A stretch of DNA of 64,000 bases. Origin: Hathewaya limosa. Lineage in GTDB: Bacteria > Bacillota > Clostridia > Clostridiales > Clostridiaceae. The position numbers and the translations under genes are program-made. The DNA is taken from assembly GCF_030815255.1 (NCBI RefSeq), contig NZ_JAUSWN010000001.1, positions 186,001 through 250,000 of the forward strand, read 5' to 3'. The notes under the pieces are model-generated. The model searched no databases. It was not told the origin of the DNA and saw only the letters and a list, made by a program, of their open reading frames with translations. Below, in pieces: positions 19,039-28,304 of the stretch (positions within the stretch are counted from its first letter, which is position 1; each line of letters starts with the position of its first letter).

Positions 19039-20025
19039 ATGAAGATTTTAGTTTGTGGTGGCGCAGGATATATAGGAAGCCATATGGTAGCTGAACTTTT
19101 AGAAAATGGACATGAAGTAGTTATTTTAGATAACTTTCAAAAAGGTCATAGAGATGCTATTTTAGGTGGCAAGGTTTATAAAGGGGATTTAAGAGATAGA
19201 AGTGTATTAGACAAAGTCTTTTCAGAGAATAAAATAGATGCTGTAATAGATTTTGCAGCAGATTCTTTAGTTGGCGAAAGTGTTGCAGAGCCTTTGAAAT
19301 ATTTTGATAATAATATAGGATCTACAATTAATTTATTAAAAGCAATGAGAGATCATGAGGTTAAGTATATAGTCTTTTCTTCTACAGCAGCAACTTATGG
19401 GGAGCCAGAAAATATTCCTATAGTAGAGGGAGATAGAAATCTACCAACAAATCCTTATGGAGAATCAAAACTTGCCGTAGAAAAAATATTAAAATGGTGT
19501 GATAATGCTTATGGTATTAAATATACGGCTTTAAGATATTTTAATGCAGCAGGAGCACATGTAGATGGTAAAATAGGAGAAGATCATAATCCAGAGTCTC
19601 ATTTAATACCTATAATTCTTCAAACTGCATTAGGTAAAAGAGATAAAATATTTATTTTTGGTGATGATTACAATACAGAAGACGGAAGTTGTGTAAGAGA
19701 CTATATTCATGTAACAGATTTAGCTAATGCACATCTTTTAGCATTAAAAAGATTAATGAATGGTGGGGAAAGTAGGATATATAACTTAGGAAATGGAAAA
19801 GGTTTTTCGGTTAAGGAAGTTATAGAAGTAGCAAGAAAAGTTACAGGTAAGGAAATTAAGGCAGAAATAGCTGAGAGAAGAGCAGGAGATCCGGCTACAT
19901 TAATAGCATCTTCAAAGAAAGCTATGGAAGAATTACAATGGAAACCTAAATATAATTCATTAGAAACAATTATAGAGACAGCTTGGAAATGGCATGTAAA
20001 CCATCCACAAGGATATGAAAATTAA
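19039..20025 (+). CDS. galE: UDP-glucose 4-epimerase GalE
   Basis: NAD-dependent short-chain dehydrogenase that interconverts UDP-glucose and UDP-galactose. The 328 aa carry the Rossmann motif GGAGYIGSH at residues 7-15 and the catalytic YGESK (YxxxK); STAATYG supplies the active-site serine/threonine, and RYFNAAGA is the conserved sugar-nucleotide contact. AGGAGG lies seven bases before the ATG. The gene lies 23 bases before a mutarotase-like gene, and both are transcribed together. Confidence 0.93.
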   Translation: MKILVCGGAGYIGSHMVAELLENGHEVVILDNFQKGHRDAILGGKVYKGDLRDRSVLDKVFSENKIDAVIDFAADSLVGESVAEPLKYFDNNIGSTINLLKAMRDHEVKYIVFSSTAATYGEPENIPIVEGDRNLPTNPYGESKLAVEKILKWCDNAYGIKYTALRYFNAAGAHVDGKIGEDHNPESHLIPIILQTALGKRDKIFIFGDDYNTEDGSCVRDYIHVTDLANAHLLALKRLMNGGESRIYNLGNGKGFSVKEVIEVARKVTGKEIKAEIAERRAGDPATLIASSKKAMEELQWKPKYNSLETIIETAWKWHVNHPQGYEN

Positions 20026-20048
20026 TTCATATAAAAGGGGTTAGGATT

Positions 20049-20981
20049 ATGCATACAGATGTTATTTTTAAGGGTGAAAAGGGAATTCAACTGGAAAATG
20101 CTAATATACAAATTATAGTTTTGCCTAAATTCGGGGGTAAGATTGCATCTATATATCACAAAAATAAAAAATTTGAATTTGCTTTTCAAAATAAAGAAAA
20201 AATATATAAAAAACCAAAACTATATTCTAATTTTTCACAATTTGATGCGGCAGGGTTAGATGATGCATTTCCTACTATAGATCAATGTGAAGTTGAATAT
20301 ATGGGAAAAAAAATAATATATCCAGATCATGGAGAAATATGGACAAGCGATTTTCAAGTGATTTCAATAGAAGAGAATAAGGTAAAGTTAAGATATGTTA
20401 GCCGAATTTTACCTTATGAATATATAAAAACTATAAGTTTAAAGAATAATAAAATAAAAATAGAGTATTCTATAGAAAATCATGGGGACGAAAAGTTTCC
20501 GTGTATCTGGGCAGCTCATTTCCTAATAAACTGTAATGAAGATATGGAGATAAGATTACCTAAAGGAACAAATTATGTTAGAAATGTTCAAAAAAGTAGT
20601 AGATTAGGACAAATAAACACAATTCATACATATCCTTTAACTGAAGATTTACAAGGAAATGAATATAATTTAAGTAAAGTTTTATCTGAAAGTAGTAATC
20701 ATACAGAAAAGTATTATGTTAATAACAAGGTAAATGAAGGCATGTGTTCAATTTATTTTCAAAATGTAAATTTAGAATACATTTTAAAATATGATAAAGA
20801 GGTATTACCTTATTTAGGCTTTTGGGTTACAGAAGGTGGGTTTAGGGGAGATTATAACTGTGCCTTAGAACCTACTAATGGATTCTATGATAATATAGAT
20901 ATTGCTAAAAAAGAAGATAAAATATTTTACTTAAAGGCACATGACAAATTAGAGTTTAATATGGAAATAGAAATAAGATAA
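20049..20981 (+). CDS. Galactose-mutarotase-like protein
   Basis: Protein of 310 aa with the beta-sandwich pattern of the aldose-1-epimerase-like superfamily. Candidate catalytic residues are visible: a histidine in PDHGEIW (about 100), one in WAAHFL (about 158) and a glutamate in ALEPTNGFYDN (about 277). Sequence resemblance to classical GalM is weak, so the substrate may be another sugar or a glycoside. Pairing with galE supports a role in galactose handling. GGGGTTAGGA precedes the ATG, and a terminator follows. Confidence 0.65.
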   Translation: MHTDVIFKGEKGIQLENANIQIIVLPKFGGKIASIYHKNKKFEFAFQNKEKIYKKPKLYSNFSQFDAAGLDDAFPTIDQCEVEYMGKKIIYPDHGEIWTSDFQVISIEENKVKLRYVSRILPYEYIKTISLKNNKIKIEYSIENHGDEKFPCIWAAHFLINCNEDMEIRLPKGTNYVRNVQKSSRLGQINTIHTYPLTEDLQGNEYNLSKVLSESSNHTEKYYVNNKVNEGMCSIYFQNVNLEYILKYDKEVLPYLGFWVTEGGFRGDYNCALEPTNGFYDNIDIAKKEDKIFYLKAHDKLEFNMEIEIR

Positions 20982-20988
20982 AAATTTT

Positions 20989-21031
20989 AACCCTTATAAA
21001 GAAATTAATTTTTCCTTTATAAGGTTTTTTT
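20989..21031 (+). terminator. Terminator of galE operon
   Basis: ACCCTTATAAAG / CTTTATAAGGTT stem with a T7 run. Confidence 0.85.
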
Positions 21032-21107
21032 AGAAAGTATACTAAGAATAAAATTAGAAGGTCTACACACATTATAAATATAAAATATTTTAAGGAGATG
21101 TGTAGTT

Positions 21108-21878
21108 TTGTATAAGAATAAATTTTTAATTGCTATTCTATGTATAAGTATATTTTTAGGCAGTGTATTTATGGTTAATCCTATTATCGAGGCAAATGAA
21201 GAAACAGGCAAAACTAATGGTAAGAAAGAAAAAGTTGTATATTTAACATTTGATGATGGGCCATCTATAAATAATACAAAAAAGGTATTGGAAATTTTAA
21301 AAAAAGAAAATATTCCTGCTACCTTTTTTTTAATTGGTGAAAATGCTGAACGTAATCCTGAGATAGTAAAAGAACTTTTAAAAAATAATATGGCTATAGG
21401 TGAACATACATTTTCGCATAAAACTCATTACATTTATAAAAGTTCTCAAAATTATATTAAAGATTTAAATCAATGTTTAGAAGTATTGGATAAGATTATA
21501 GGGAAGAAATATATTAACATAGTTAGAATGCCAGGAGGATCTACAAACACTATTTGTAATAAAGCAGTAAAAAAACAAATTAAGAATAGTATAAAAGAAA
21601 AGGGATTTGATTACATTGATTGGAATGTAAGTGGAGAAGATGCAATTTCCAAAAATGTTGCTCTTTATAAAATAAAGAATAATGTTTTTAAATATAGCAA
21701 AAATAAAGATTGTATTGTAGTGCTTTTACATGATGGATATTATAATAGTAACACAGTTAAAGCCTTGCCTGAAATAATAAAATATTATAAAGATAGGGGA
21801 TATACTTTTAAAAGTTTAAAAAATATTTCAAAACAAGATAAAGAAAGACTAGAAAGATTAAAAATTTTAAATAGATAA
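21108..21878 (+). CDS. Secreted or anchored polysaccharide deacetylase (NodB family)
   Basis: Zinc-dependent carbohydrate esterase family 4 enzyme, likely removing N-acetyl groups from peptidoglycan or another wall glycan. The 256 aa have an N-terminal signal/anchor helix (about 5-24), motif 1 TFDDGPS with catalytic and metal aspartates, metal motif HTFSHKTH, motif 3 RMPGGS, DWNVSGED, and motif 5 VLLHDG. The start is TTG at 21108, nine bases after AAGGAGATG. The ribosome site lies in the loop of a possible 7-bp hairpin (21063-21069 with 21099-21105). Transcribed alone; the terminator is shared with the convergent gatD-like gene. Confidence 0.88.
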   Translation: MYKNKFLIAILCISIFLGSVFMVNPIIEANEETGKTNGKKEKVVYLTFDDGPSINNTKKVLEILKKENIPATFFLIGENAERNPEIVKELLKNNMAIGEHTFSHKTHYIYKSSQNYIKDLNQCLEVLDKIIGKKYINIVRMPGGSTNTICNKAVKKQIKNSIKEKGFDYIDWNVSGEDAISKNVALYKIKNNVFKYSKNKDCIVVLLHDGYYNSNTVKALPEIIKYYKDRGYTFKSLKNISKQDKERLERLKILNR

Positions 21879-21903
21879 GAAGGCAGCCTTTAGCTGCCTT
21901 CTT
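21877..21903. terminator. Bidirectional terminator (deacetylase / gatD)
   Basis: Perfect stem AAGAAGGCAGC / GCTGCCTTCTT with a 5-base loop, between two convergent genes. Confidence 0.85.
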
Positions 21904-21904
21904 A

Positions 21905-22642
21905 TTATTTATTAATTTTTTCATAAGTATTGATAATATGTTCTTTACCTTTAAGTTCTAATGAATCATCTAATGGGGTTAGAATATCTTTTACATTATC
22001 ATATTTTTTAGAAAGTGCTAAATATAATAGTCTATCAGCTAATTCAGGGTTCTTAGAAAGTAAACAACCATGAAAATACGTGCAAAAAGTATTTTTATAA
22101 ATACAACCTTCGTTTTTATCAGAGCCATTATTTCCATATCCGACTTTAACTTTTCCTAAAGGTTTTAAATTTCCTATATAGGTTCTACCAGAATGGTTTT
22201 CAAAGCCTACATATGTTTCATTAAAATCTTCATTGTATATAACTGTATTTCCTATAAATCTTGTATCACCGGCTTCAGTATATATATCTAATATTGAAAG
22301 TCCAGGAAGTTTTTCACCAGTAGGTGTAGTATAATATTTTCCAAGAAGTTGATATCCACCACATATACTTAGAAAAACTTTATTGTTTTCAATATAATTT
22401 TGTATATTCTCTCTTTTATTATCTATAATATCGTTAGATACAATAGACTGTTCAAAATCTTGACCTCCGCCAAATAAAACTATATCATATAAATTTTCAT
22501 CAAATTTTTCGCCAATAGAAAGGTTATGAATATTTATTTTAATACCTCTTTTTTCAGCTCTATATTTTAAAACTAAAATATTTCCGTAATCTCCATATAC
22601 ATTTAAAAGATCAGGATAAAGATGGCATATGTTTAATTCCAT
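21905..22642 (-). CDS. gatD: GatD glutamine amidotransferase subunit (lipid II amidation)
   Basis: CobQ/CobB-type class I glutaminase of 245 aa that supplies ammonia to MurT for amidating the D-glutamate of lipid II. The nucleophile cysteine is in LSICGGYQLLG (about residue 94), and a histidine in CTYFHGCLL fits the catalytic dyad. AAGGAG precedes the ATG. It follows the murT gene by 19 bases as the last gene of a capA-murT-gatD operon. Confidence 0.88.
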   Translation of the reverse strand: MELNICHLYPDLLNVYGDYGNILVLKYRAEKRGIKINIHNLSIGEKFDENLYDIVLFGGGQDFEQSIVSNDIIDNKRENIQNYIENNKVFLSICGGYQLLGKYYTTPTGEKLPGLSILDIYTEAGDTRFIGNTVIYNEDFNETYVGFENHSGRTYIGNLKPLGKVKVGYGNNGSDKNEGCIYKNTFCTYFHGCLLSKNPELADRLLYLALSKKYDNVKDILTPLDDSLELKGKEHIINTYEKINK

Positions 22643-22661
22643 AAAAATCTTCTCCTTTTAG

Positions 22662-24017
22662 TTACCAAATTTCTTTTGCATATCCCTTAGTATTAAGAAG
22701 TTTTCTAAAACTTGTCATAGCTGTATAAGTAGCTAATATATAAGTATTTTCAGTAGAAATTTCTTTTATGTTATCTATGATATTATCAAATTCATTACAA
22801 ATTATAAATTGATCTTCATTAAATCCAGCAATTTTTAATCTAACTGCCATATCATATTTTCTTATGCCAGCTATTAAAATTTTATCTACATTTAATTCTT
22901 TTAACTTTTCAAAATCTACATCCCAAATCCAAGATACATCTCTACCATCTGCATAATGATCATTAAGCATAAAACAAAGATTAATTTTATCTTTATCTAA
23001 TAAAACTGTATTTAAAGCTTCATCGTATCCAGCTGGATTTTTTACTAAAATTACTTTAGCTTTTTTACCTTCAATATTAATTTCTTCTTGTCTTCCAAAA
23101 CTACTTTCTTGAGTTTGTAGAGATTCCTTTATTTTATCTGTGGATATATTAAGTTCCTTTCCGATTGAAAAGGCACAAAGGGCATTATAGATATTGTATG
23201 TACCAGGTTGATTTATTAATATTTCTTCTCCATTTATTATAACAGTAGAACTAGAAGCTGTTTTTTCTATAATATTTTCCACATTATATTTAAGTTCAGG
23301 ACGTTTATATCCACAATTAGGACAATAATAATCACCTAAATGGTTATAAGTTACAAAGTTATATTTATAAGAGCTCTTACAAAACTTGCAGAACTTTGCA
23401 TCGGAATTTATATTAACTTTAGAAGTTCCATCCTCATAATTTTTAAATCCATAGTAGTGAACTTTATTAGGAAGTTCCAATTTACCTAGTAAAGATTCAT
23501 CACCATTTAAAACTAATAGGGAATCTGGAGTTTTTACTACACCTTCTAATATTTTTTGAAGAGTAGTATATACCTCACCATATCTGTCTAATTGATCTCT
23601 AAAAAGATTAGTAACGGTAATAATTTTAGGAGATACATATTCTGTAACAAATTTTACATTAGCTTCATCAACTTCTATTACAGCATATTTTTCTTGATAT
23701 TTATCTTTAAATTTAAAATTTGATACAAAAGAAGTAACTATACCAGGATAAAGGTTTGCACCAGAGGAGTTAGTTATTACTTTTTTATTAGGATTTTTAT
23801 CTTTTAAAATATTATAAATCATATTAGTGGTTGTAGTTTTTCCATTAGTTCCTGTAATTAAAATAATAGTATAATCTTTAGCTACAGTTTTTAAAATATT
23901 TTTATCTAATTTTAAAGCTATTTTGCCAGGAAAGTTAGTTCCACCCTTAGATAAAAGTTTACAACTCTTAATTATAAGTTTTGAAGTAAGTATGCTAAAA
24001 AAAGTCTTAATATTAAT
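22662..24017 (-). CDS. murT: MurT, Mur-ligase-like subunit of lipid II amidotransferase; probable ATT start
   Basis: Partner of GatD that amidates lipid II at D-Glu using ATP. In this frame the protein extends upstream of ATG 23822 to include the essential P-loop TGTNGKTTTT and the N-terminal stretch LLSKGGTNFPGK. The ATG at 23822 is therefore internal. The extended frame has no ATG, GTG or TTG between the stop at 24026-24024 and the P-loop that fits a ribosome site. GGCGGTGA at 24031-24024 places an ATT codon at 24017 at ideal distance, giving 451 aa starting (I/M)NIKTFFS. A four-cysteine zinc-ribbon-like insert (CKFC, CPNC) matches the family. It starts 18 bases after capA. Confidence 0.82.
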   Translation of the reverse strand: MNIKTFFSILTSKLIIKSCKLLSKGGTNFPGKIALKLDKNILKTVAKDYTIILITGTNGKTTTTNMIYNILKDKNPNKKVITNSSGANLYPGIVTSFVSNFKFKDKYQEKYAVIEVDEANVKFVTEYVSPKIITVTNLFRDQLDRYGEVYTTLQKILEGVVKTPDSLLVLNGDESLLGKLELPNKVHYYGFKNYEDGTSKVNINSDAKFCKFCKSSYKYNFVTYNHLGDYYCPNCGYKRPELKYNVENIIEKTASSSTVIINGEEILINQPGTYNIYNALCAFSIGKELNISTDKIKESLQTQESSFGRQEEINIEGKKAKVILVKNPAGYDEALNTVLLDKDKINLCFMLNDHYADGRDVSWIWDVDFEKLKELNVDKILIAGIRKYDMAVRLKIAGFNEDQFIICNEFDNIIDNIKEISTENTYILATYTAMTSFRKLLNTKGYAKEIW

Positions 24018-24035
24018 TTTAAGTCACCGCCTTAT

Positions 24036-25235
24036 TTATTCGTGTTTTTCAAAATGGAAGTCTTCTGAAAGTTTGAAACCACTTTTAGGAGATATCTCAT
24101 TTAGTTTATTTAAGACCCTAGTATAATTATCTCCTTTCAAAGGAGTAGGGCAATAATCATTTTTGTATTTAACGGAAGAAATAGAACAAGGTATTACTTT
24201 TAATCCTGTTTCTATTAATTTGTCATTTTTAAAATTAAATTGAGTTTGAACTATCATTGTATCTTTATCTTGGGGATTATTATTTCCACCAAAACAAAAG
24301 TTAGCTAAACTATAGCAAATGTATTTACCTTTATAAGTTTCTATTCCTTGAAGTACATGAGGATGATGACCTATAATTAAATCGGCACCATTATCAATGC
24401 AAAAATGTGCTAATTTTTTTTGGAATTCAATTGGATGGTACTGTCTTTCAATACCCCAATGAAAACTAATTATAACCGTATATTCTTCAGATTTCAATTG
24501 GGTAATTTCAGATTTTAATTTATCAAAGTCTATATTATCTTCCCAACCCCTATAACCTAAAAATGCAAATTTTTTATTTTTTACAGTAGTCTTCCATATT
24601 GTTCCTTCACCAAAATAATTAATTTTTTCTTGTTCTAAGGTTTTTTTAGTATCATTATAACCCTTTTCTTTATAATCATAAATATGATTATTTGAAATAT
24701 TAACCGCTTCTATGGAACCTAGAGTTAAAGATTCTACATATGATGGGGGAGCTTTAAAGTTGAAAGTCTTAGGATTCTTAATAGTAGCATCAGTAAATGT
24801 GGTTTCCAAGTTTGCAATAGTTAAATCATCTTTCTTAAAATAAGAAGATACATTTTTAAATAAATAAGAAAAATCCATGTTATTATTAGATAAAGTTACT
24901 GGCATAGTCTCACCACTAAATTTACTATCTGTTCCTAAAGTACAATCTCCTACAAAGGACATTAATATGTCTGTATAAGTGCTTTTTTTAGGTGTATTTT
25001 TAGAGTCTTTAGAAGAATTTTTAGTTTTTATTTTATCATCAATTTTATTTTGTATATTAGCTTTATTTACTTTATTGATTTTTTTATCGTTTAAATATAA
25101 AGAGTTTAAAGAAAGATTATTAATACTTTCTTCTTTACTTACAAATCGAATAGTTAGACTAATAATGATTAAAACTAATACAAATAAACTAACAAAAAAA
25201 GTTCCTTTTTTTCTTTTGAAAGTTTTTTTCTTCAA
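24036..25235 (-). CDS. CapA-family (poly-gamma-glutamate synthesis-like) membrane-anchored phosphoesterase
   Basis: Protein of 399 aa with one N-terminal transmembrane helix (about 12-31), a Ser/Lys-rich linker, then a CapA/PGA_cap domain of the calcineurin-like metallophosphoesterase fold. Motifs are VGDCTLGTD, ANLETTFTD, NNHIYDY, SFHWG and GHHPHVLQG. The start is TTG, eight bases after GAGGAGG. It is the first gene of an operon with murT and gatD, which suggests work at the cell envelope. There are no other polyglutamate capsule genes here, so capsule synthesis should not be assumed. Confidence 0.82.
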   Translation of the reverse strand: MKKKTFKRKKGTFFVSLFVLVLIIISLTIRFVSKEESINNLSLNSLYLNDKKINKVNKANIQNKIDDKIKTKNSSKDSKNTPKKSTYTDILMSFVGDCTLGTDSKFSGETMPVTLSNNNMDFSYLFKNVSSYFKKDDLTIANLETTFTDATIKNPKTFNFKAPPSYVESLTLGSIEAVNISNNHIYDYKEKGYNDTKKTLEQEKINYFGEGTIWKTTVKNKKFAFLGYRGWEDNIDFDKLKSEITQLKSEEYTVIISFHWGIERQYHPIEFQKKLAHFCIDNGADLIIGHHPHVLQGIETYKGKYICYSLANFCFGGNNNPQDKDTMIVQTQFNFKNDKLIETGLKVIPCSISSVKYKNDYCPTPLKGDNYTRVLNKLNEISPKSGFKLSEDFHFEKHE

Positions 25236-25475
25236 TTAAATGCCTCCTCTCAATGAACTGTAAACATAATTATATTTTAACAACTTTTACTCTTTAAAAC
25301 TACAGTGAATTTAAATAAAATTAAGTTTTATAGTATATACTATTTTTTTAGTACAGGGCTAAAATGTAAATTCTTAAAATTTCTTTACAAAGGTATTATT
25401 ATAAAGTTCTTTATAGTATAATTATAAGGTATTTACATAAAATAAAATTTTAAATTAGGAAAAGGTGGATTAAGT

Positions 25476-26294
25476 ATGGATTTATTATTTATATTTAAAG
25501 CCATAATCATTGCCATAGTAGAAGGAATAACTGAATTTTTACCTATATCTTCTACAGGGCATATGATTATAGTAGGCCATGTAATTAATTTTACTGGTGA
25601 ATTTGCCAAATTATTTGAGGTTGTAATACAATTGGGTGCTATTTTAGCTATAGTTGTTTTATATTGGAATAAAATTTGGACTAGTATAATAAAGTTTTTT
25701 AAATTAGAACATGATGGACTAAAATTTTGGTTTAATATATTGATTGCTGTAATTCCAGCAGGAGTTTTAGGATTTTTATTCGATGATATTATAGATGAAA
25801 AATTAATGAATCCTCAAACAGTTGCTGCTGCATTAATTTTCGGTGCAATATTGATGATAATTATAGAATATAAATATAGAAATAGAAATGGTATAGATAG
25901 GATAGAAGAGATTAGTTATTCTAAAGCGTTTATAATAGGAGTTTTTCAATGTTTAGCTTTATGGCCAGGAATGTCAAGATCAGCTTCTACAATTATGGGT
26001 GCATGGCTTATGGGAGTTACAACTGTAGCTGCTGCTGAATTTTCATTCTTTTTAGCTATACCAACTATGGTGGGGGCTTCAGGTTTAAAACTAATCAAAG
26101 CTGGATTTACATTAAACTTTGGAGAAATAGTAGCATTAATAGTAGGATTTGTAGTTGCATTTATAGTTGCTCTTATTGTAGTAGAAAAGTTTATGAATTT
26201 CTTAAAGAAGAGACCTATGAAAGGTTTTGCAATATATAGGTTGATACTAGGTGGAATAATAGTAGCATTAATGTTTACTAATTTCTTTAAATAA
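25476..26294 (+). CDS. uppP: Undecaprenyl-diphosphatase UppP (BacA)
   Basis: Integral membrane phosphatase that recycles undecaprenyl pyrophosphate to the monophosphate carrier for wall synthesis; extra dose gives bacitracin resistance. The 272 aa carry the two family motifs EGITEFLPISSTGH and PGMSRSAST, and about eight helices. AAAAGGTGG lies before the ATG. It is divergent from capA; the 240-base gap is AT-rich with no other feature. Confidence 0.93.
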   Translation: MDLLFIFKAIIIAIVEGITEFLPISSTGHMIIVGHVINFTGEFAKLFEVVIQLGAILAIVVLYWNKIWTSIIKFFKLEHDGLKFWFNILIAVIPAGVLGFLFDDIIDEKLMNPQTVAAALIFGAILMIIIEYKYRNRNGIDRIEEISYSKAFIIGVFQCLALWPGMSRSASTIMGAWLMGVTTVAAAEFSFFLAIPTMVGASGLKLIKAGFTLNFGEIVALIVGFVVAFIVALIVVEKFMNFLKKRPMKGFAIYRLILGGIIVALMFTNFFK

Positions 26295-26330
26295 ACATAG
26301 GAATGTAATTTCATATTAAATTTTAATATA

Positions 26331-26377
26331 AAAAACTTGCAAAAGTATAGGTTAACCTTATATTTTGCAAGTTTTTA
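26331..26377. terminator. Bidirectional terminator (uppP / MBL lipoprotein)
   Basis: AAAAACTTGCAAAA / TTTTGCAAGTTTTT stem with inner pairing, between convergent genes. Confidence 0.85.
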
Positions 26378-26380
26378 TTT

Positions 26381-27355
26381 TTATTTGTTTAATTTTTTTA
26401 TTGTAGTTCCATTGCTTGTTAATATAATAGTATCATCTATATACGTACTATAAGTTTTAATATTCATATCTTTAATTTTTTTTACTGTTTCCTTATGAGG
26501 ATGACCATATTTATTATCTTTTGAACAAGATATTATTCCTATTTTAGGATTAACTTTTCTTAAAAAAGCAATAGATGATGATGTACTACTTCCATGATGA
26601 CCAAATTTTAAAACATCTGATTTTACATTAAAATTTTTGCTTAAAATTTCTTTTTCACTTAATGTTTCAGCATCACCTGTAAATAAGAAAGAATTTTTAC
26701 CATAACTTAATTTCATTACAGGAGAGTAGTTATTTAAATTTTCATAGCTTGCACTATTTGGTGAAAAAAATTCAAAGTTTACATTTTTATCAAGACTAAT
26801 TTTTAATCCTGGTTTAGCAGTAGTAATTCTTAAATTTTTAGATTTCAATGCAGTAATCATGGATTTAAAAGTAGCTGTAGTTGATGAAACCTTTGGAGCT
26901 ATAAATTCTCCAATTTGAAAATTGCGAATAACATCATCCATATTTCCAATATGATCCTCATGTGGATGAGTTGCTACTACATAATCTAATTTTTTTATAC
27001 CAGCACCTTTTAGATATTTTAATAGGCTATTTCTTGCTGAATTTGGACCAGCATCTATAAGCACATTCTTACCTTTATACTGGATCAATTCCGAATCACC
27101 TTGGCCTACATTTATATAATGTACAAATAGGTCATTTTTAAAGACCTCTTTAACATTATTTTTGGAATCTTTTTTAGGATTTTCTTTATTATTTTTGGAT
27201 AAATTATATGTAGAGGAAGTTTTATTACTGTTTCCAGAATTATCACTAGAGGATACATCAACTTGTACATTATTACATCCTGAAAGAATAAATGAAAAAG
27301 TTAAAATTAAGCTACATAGTAGTAAAGCGTATTTATTAAATTTTTTCATATTCAA
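26381..27355 (-). CDS. Secreted lipoprotein with ComEC-type metallo-beta-lactamase domain
   Basis: Protein of 324 aa with a lipoprotein signal peptide (lipobox LSGC near residue 27) and a Ser/Asn/Lys-rich linker. The metallo-beta-lactamase fold follows: HPHEDHIGN (HxHxDH metal motif), LFTGDAE and HHGSSTS. This matches the C-terminal hydrolase of ComEC/Rec2, here as a free surface lipoprotein without the transmembrane channel. It may act as an extracellular nuclease or phosphodiesterase; the substrate is not known. AAAAGGAG precedes the ATG. Confidence 0.82.
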   Translation of the reverse strand: MNMKKFNKYALLLCSLILTFSFILSGCNNVQVDVSSSDNSGNSNKTSSTYNLSKNNKENPKKDSKNNVKEVFKNDLFVHYINVGQGDSELIQYKGKNVLIDAGPNSARNSLLKYLKGAGIKKLDYVVATHPHEDHIGNMDDVIRNFQIGEFIAPKVSSTTATFKSMITALKSKNLRITTAKPGLKISLDKNVNFEFFSPNSASYENLNNYSPVMKLSYGKNSFLFTGDAETLSEKEILSKNFNVKSDVLKFGHHGSSTSSSIAFLRKVNPKIGIISCSKDNKYGHPHKETVKKIKDMNIKTYSTYIDDTIILTSNGTTIKKLNK

Positions 27356-27467
27356 AATCTCCTTTTTTAAAATATATACTAATTATAATAACAAGCAATT
27401 GTTTTAACAAGTGTTTCCTAATTTTAAAAAAGGAAATTCTTAATTTATTAATGAGAAAGTCTTATGA

Positions 27468-27496
27468 TTGAAAAAAAAACATTAAAAATGTATAAT
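27468..27496 (+). promoter_or_regulatory. Sigma-A-type promoter of plsC
   Basis: TTGAAA at 27468-27473 and TATAAT at 27491-27496 with an exact 17-base spacer, about 50 bases before the plsC start. Confidence 0.75.
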
Positions 27497-27546
27497 TTAA
27501 CTGTAATATATATTTATATTATATTTCATTATGAAAGGAAAAAAAT

Positions 27547-28251
27547 ATGAGAACTTATTTACTTTACTTAGAATTTGCTTTATATATGATAGGATGCTCT
27601 TTTAAAAAGGCTAAATATAATAAGCTAAAGAAAAAATCAGAGGAAGAAGCACAAAAATATTTAGAGACATGTGTAAAGGGATGGGCCCAGTTTATAGTTA
27701 AGAAAATCCCTCTAAATGTTGAAATTACTGGATTAGATAATATTCCAAAGGAAGCGTGCTTATTTGTTTCTAATCATCAAAGCTTTTTAGATATTCCAGT
27801 TTTATTATCTAATTTACCTGGAATGGTTGGATTTGTTGCCAAGAAGGAATTAGCCACTTCACCAATGATAACATTTTGGATGGAACAGATAGGTTGTGTA
27901 TTTATAGATAGAGAAAATCCACGTGAAGGAATAAAGGCGATATTGAAGGGTGTAGAAAATTTAAAAAATGGGAAATCTATGTTAATATTTCCAGAGGGAA
28001 CTAGAAGTAAGTGTCAACAAATGAATGATTTTAAAAAGGGAAGTTTAAAGATGGCTCAAAAGTCTGGAGCACCAGTGGTACCAATTACTTTAGATGGAAC
28101 TTATAAAAGTTACGAAGGAAATAATAAAAAGATTAAATCTGATACTGTAAAAATAAAAATACATAAACCTATATATATTAATAACTTAGATAAAGAAGAA
28201 AAAGATTCAATTCATACTAAAGTTCAAGAGATAATAAAAAATGGTTTTTAA
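27547..28251 (+). CDS. plsC: 1-acyl-sn-glycerol-3-phosphate acyltransferase
   Basis: Acylates lysophosphatidic acid to phosphatidic acid in membrane lipid synthesis. The 234 aa carry acyltransferase motif I NHQSFLD (HxxxxD) at about residue 77 and motif III FPEGTRS. An N-terminal hydrophobic segment serves as membrane anchor. GAAAGG lies before the ATG, and there is a clear upstream promoter and a downstream terminator, so it is a single-gene unit. Confidence 0.9.
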   Translation: MRTYLLYLEFALYMIGCSFKKAKYNKLKKKSEEEAQKYLETCVKGWAQFIVKKIPLNVEITGLDNIPKEACLFVSNHQSFLDIPVLLSNLPGMVGFVAKKELATSPMITFWMEQIGCVFIDRENPREGIKAILKGVENLKNGKSMLIFPEGTRSKCQQMNDFKKGSLKMAQKSGAPVVPITLDGTYKSYEGNNKKIKSDTVKIKIHKPIYINNLDKEEKDSIHTKVQEIIKNGF

Positions 28252-28264
28252 AAAAATATAAATA

Positions 28265-28296
28265 ATTAAAGCTCACTAATATTAGTGAGCTTTAAT
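28265..28296. terminator. Bidirectional terminator (plsC / DUF378)
   Basis: Perfect palindrome ATTAAAGCTCACTAAT / ATTAGTGAGCTTTAAT between convergent genes. Confidence 0.8.
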
Positions 28297-28304
28297 ATAT
28301 TTTA

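Noticed and set aside
22662..23822. murT starting at ATG 23822
   Set aside because: This start would remove the P-loop and the N-terminal part of the Mur-ligase fold, both encoded in the same frame just upstream.
24036..25235. Poly-gamma-glutamate capsule synthesis locus
   Set aside because: Only the CapA-type hydrolase-like protein is present, without CapB or CapC, and it is in an operon with lipid II amidation genes.
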